NCBI GenBank assembly: GCA_013151175.1
Contig: JAADIV010000143.1
Location: forward strand, 1 to 36,441
DNA from: Deltaproteobacteria bacterium
GTDB taxonomy: Bacteria; Desulfobacterota; Desulfobulbia; Desulfobulbales; VMSU01
Length of the DNA stretch: 36,441 bases
Direction: 5' to 3'
The notes beneath the pieces are model-generated. The model was not told the origin of the DNA. It made no database searches and saw only the letters and a list, made by a program, of their open reading frames with translations. The first letter of the stretch is position 1. Each line of letters begins with the position of its first letter. Below are positions 34,187 to 36,441 of the stretch, piece by piece. Position numbers and translations under genes: made by a program.

Positions 34187-34417
34187 ATGAGTTCATTAAA
34201 TCAGATACTACAAGAAGCAAGCCACTTGCCAGAAGACCAACGGTTTACTCTTGCCCACAGACTGTTAACAATTGGAGAGCCTTCCCTTTCCGAAAACGTT
34301 AAGCATGTCTGGGATGTCGAAATTCAAGACCGTATTGCTCGTTATGACCGGGGGGAAATACGGTCACGTCCAGTAGGTGAGGTTTTTTCTGAATTAGACC
34401 GGCGATTAAAAGCATGA
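34187..34417 (+). CDS. Addiction-module antitoxin (PF09720/TIGR02574 type)
   Basis: A 76-residue protein from the ATG at 34187 (MSSLNQILQEASHLPEDQRF), the usual length and opening for the family; an upstream ATG at 34151 would add 12 hydrophobic residues not typical of it. The conserved parts LPEDQRFTLAHRLL and the C-terminal DVEIQDRIARYDRGEIRSRP, then VFSELDRRLKA, are clear. Such antitoxins neutralise RelE/ParE-type toxins encoded just downstream. Here the stop overlaps an ATG (ATGA) that begins a toxin-like frame, but that frame stops after 24 codons. The surrounding DNA is more AT-rich than the neighbouring genes, which suggests an acquired module. Confidence 0.8.
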   Translation: MSSLNQILQEASHLPEDQRFTLAHRLLTIGEPSLSENVKHVWDVEIQDRIARYDRGEIRSRPVGEVFSELDRRLKA

Positions 34418-34488
34418 TCGTTGAGTTCCTCGCAGATGCTGAACAGGAACTGGTCGAAGCGGCACAATTCACCAATTTTGCCCATTGA
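34414..34488 (+). pseudogene. Truncated RelE/ParE-type toxin remnant
   Basis: A 24-codon frame starting in the antitoxin stop. It reads MIVEFLADAEQELVEAAQF, the normal first beta strand and helix of ParE/RelE toxins paired with this antitoxin. After TNFAH it hits TGA, and no further toxin sequence is visible in any frame before the next gene at 34527. Only about a quarter of the usual 90 to 100 residues remains, so it should be inactive. Confidence 0.7.
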
Positions 34489-34526
34489 TATACCTGTTCA
34501 TATAGCCCTTGCAAAAGGCTCCATAG

Positions 34527-34862
34527 TTACTTAAATTTTTTCCGGGCCGCGCCCGGCGGCTGGCTCAAAGGCTTGGGCTTGGCGTTTTTCGTAACCTTCC
34601 GCACCTTAAAATATACCTTGCTGTCTGGCACGCCCAACGTGTAGCTGACGCTTACCATATCTCCGTTTTGCAAATCATTGAGTGCAATACCTGCTCTGGC
34701 GGGGGTATAGGTCGTACGATTATCCAGGGTGATTGAGTGATTAGCATTTATTGCCACAATTCGTCCGACATCCACCCCGATGGGAACAAACATTCTGGCC
34801 TGGCTTAAAGCCGGCAACAAACAAAAAACAGCGCCAAAAAATAAAACTATCTTTAATTTCAT
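34527..34862 (-). CDS. Small exported protein of unknown function
   Basis: A 111-residue protein from the ATG at 34862. The signal peptide MKLKIVLFFGAVFCLLPALS is followed by a cut site near SQA. The mature part begins MFVPIGVDVGRIVAINANHS and is mostly predicted beta strand (ITLDNRTTYTPA, NGDMVSVSYTLG, KVYFKVRKVTKN), which looks like a small barrel, with a basic, Pro-rich tail. I do not recognise a family. It lies on the same strand as the pilY1 remnant, about 150 bases downstream, and could be part of the same pilus locus. Confidence 0.6.
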   Translation of the reverse strand: MKLKIVLFFGAVFCLLPALSQARMFVPIGVDVGRIVAINANHSITLDNRTTYTPARAGIALNDLQNGDMVSVSYTLGVPDSKVYFKVRKVTKNAKPKPLSQPPGAARKKFK

Positions 34863-35010
34863 GCTTATTCTCCAAAGTATATAAATGCTCACAGGACACC
34901 ATATCTTTCCGTGATTAGCCTGGTTTACGTATGACTAATACGCCGCGCCAGTCTGCTCACAAAAATCTCCGGCACCCTGTAAACACTTACAAGGATTGTG
35001 GTTAATGGCG

Positions 35011-36441
35011 CTAGTTGGAATTACCTTCCCGCCAATAATAGAGTTCCAGTCCGGAATCAGGTGACGGGATTTTATAAGGTGGGCTGCCGCCGCCAATTTC
35101 TCCCGGCCCAATGACCTTCCCCCCCATAGCCGCCATAGCCCCGACCTCACCATTACGAACAACAATATTAAAACCAGAGGGGATACCATATATATGGGCA
35201 TATTTACGGTATCGATCCGTAACGTCTTTTTGTTGGTTTATTTTATTGTTTACCACCGTATCGTTACCAGTATTTAAGTTAAGGGCGCTAGAGCCATCAC
35301 TATAATCAAGGGCATAGGCAAAACCGTTCCCCTGCGGATTACATGGATTGGCAGAATCAGGCTGATAGGTGGTGAAATAAATAGTGCCGTAAAAGAGGCT
35401 GAGCTTACTCAAAACCTTTTCGCCGCTATGAAGTTCATCGGTATAACCTGCCGGGTATGAGCAATGCGAACAGACGGTAGAGTCTCCCTGATCCGGCAGA
35501 ATAATATACCAACCCTTGGCATCATTCTCGTGCAGACGGCCCTCCTCAAGATAATCCAGACCATCAGTCAAATCGGTGTAAACCGCGTCATCAAAAAGGT
35601 CTTCCTGAAGAAATTTTTTCAGAGCATTATCTCGGTCAACAGGATTTGTGATGGTGGTTGAATGGCTAGGAAGAGAACTAACGGTAGTGCTGTCGTCCAA
35701 CTCATCACAGGTCAAATTGAGCAAATCATTCTCGGTGTAGGGTGATGACGAAACGGCAGCCGGGAAGCTTAGCTTACCGAAGCGCCGCTGCTGTCTTTAA
35801 CCGGCGTAGTAGGGTCTATCTGGCTTGTGGTAATATCCGAATCATCATAAATCGCGTAAACTCGGTTTCTAATCATGCTGTATGTGGGATGCTCACGGTC
35901 GCCTGTCCCCATAAATAAACTGTATATTGAATTAAGATTAGCAAAAGTCACATTGTCATAGTGATAGTTATGGCTGTCGAAATAGCTCCCCGCCCCGCCT
36001 GAAGAAACTGCCGGAGGATAAAAAGCCTTGCGGCCGGTATCCAAGGTATCCAGTCCGACCCGCATATCTCCGCTGCCGCTTAAACTGCCAGGATTGGCAG
36101 AAAAGATTTTCTTCACCACCCAGGAATGCGCACTGACCTGCCAGTTAGGCGCAGTCTTGGTGCCGTTATTCTGAACCGCAAAATCCCACTGCAATTTATA
36201 GATATTACTGTAAATATCCGTAAAATAAACAACTTGCAGATCCCGATTTATGTGTTCTGTCTGCACGACCCCGCTAGTGTCGGTGTATGAGTAATTGTAA
36301 TTACCATAAACAATAGAAGGATCGGCGGGGAAGCAAAATTTCATTCCGGTCAAAGTTTGCGCCAGACCGGTGGTGAAAACGCTGCAACAACTTTCAGAAT
36401 ATTTTGGAGAAACAAGGAAGTGTTGTGTGTGCAGGGAATTG
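35011..36441 (-). pseudogene. pilY1: PilY1-like type IV pilus tip/assembly protein, 3' part, frameshifted and cut by the window edge
   Basis: The frame is open at the right edge (codons still in frame to 36440), so the N-terminal part is outside. The first segment (to 35769) has the beta-propeller of the PilY1 C-terminal domain: DLQVVYFTDIYSNIYKLQWD, RKAFYPPAVS and the family mark LFMGTGDREHP. It ends GASVS-stop. The second segment continues in another frame (from about 35772 to 35011) with SFPAAVSSSPYTENDLLNL, KGWYIILPD, GEKVLSKLSLFYGTIYFTTY and GFAYALDYSDG, ending LELYYWREGNSN. Both together make one PilY1. The break coincides with a tandem TAAGC duplication at 35767-35776; removing one copy restores one frame. 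PilY1 regulates type IV pilus extension and adhesion. Confidence 0.75.
35767..35776 (-). repeat. 5-bp tandem duplication (TAAGC x2) that breaks pilY1
   Basis: On the minus strand the bases read GG-TAAGC-TAAGC-TTCC. The first frame meets TAA within the second copy. With a single copy the codons run GCT TCG GTA AGC TTC CCG GCT, joining GASVS to FPAAVSS. Confidence 0.7.

Noticed and set aside
33914-34190. Integrated element using tRNA-Arg as attachment site
   Set aside because: No repeated tRNA 3' end and no integrase are visible in the window; only the toxin-antitoxin remnant suggests transfer.
34935-35201. Overlapping frame ending in a Cys-containing tail (NPCKCLQGAGDFCEQ), considered as the true pilY1 C terminus after a second frameshift
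   Set aside because: The current pilY1 frame ends in YYWREGNSN, a plausible PilY1 end, and no repeat or homopolymer marks a second shift; left open but unsupported.

Overview
The window reads as a chromosomal segment of a Gram-negative bacterium, most likely a Desulfobacterota (former delta-proteobacterial) lineage. That placement is an inference from gene content, not a database match. The content behind it is: TrmD fused to a second SPOUT methyltransferase domain, a radical-SAM/DUF2344 protein next to RNase G, HslV with a short propeptide, PilY1, several lipoproteins and SPOR-domain RlpA (so an outer membrane is present), and many sensor proteins, two of them with c-type heme motifs. No rRNA, CRISPR array or complete transposon was seen.

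Left part (1-5460): one end of an intergenic repeat element, then the lipoprotein RlpA. Convergent to it is a minus-strand group typA-yqeY-GNAT, and divergent from typA is murJ. Signalling part (5461-16102): a tightly coupled plus-strand operon (cNMP-binding protein, TrmJ, small exported CxxCH protein, membrane diguanylate cyclase). It converges on a DUF2892 membrane protein and on a minus-strand series: heme-containing Tll0287-like diguanylate cyclase, an orphan branched-chain-type periplasmic binding protein, a large hybrid histidine kinase with HPt, and a response regulator with a GGDDF-type GGDEF domain. Three GGDEF proteins lie within about 9 kb. Copies of a small repeat family sit in the gaps here and at the left edge.

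Central part (16166-31742): a 15-kb minus-strand gene string, transcribed right to left. It starts with ffh-rpsP-khpA-rimM-trmD-rplS (protein targeting, ribosome and tRNA maturation) and continues with rnhB-yraN-pdxA-tmk. Next come a TPR lipoprotein, a second lipoprotein, a radical-SAM protein and rng, ending in hslV-hslU. Most junctions overlap by 4 to 11 bases, several with GTG or TTG starts, which suggests one translationally coupled operon. A sigma70-like promoter is visible before ffh.

Right part (31749-36441): a FetB/UPF0014-type permease divergent from mltB, a tRNA-Arg(TCG), an addiction-module antitoxin with a truncated toxin remnant, a small exported protein of unknown function, and the 3' part of a pilY1-like type IV pilus gene. 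The pilY1 reading frame is broken by a 5-bp tandem duplication and the gene runs off the right edge.

The observations I would look at first are the clustered heme/c-di-GMP signalling genes with an orphan binding protein, the MITE-like repeat family with a 14-bp terminal motif, and the pilY1 frame break.
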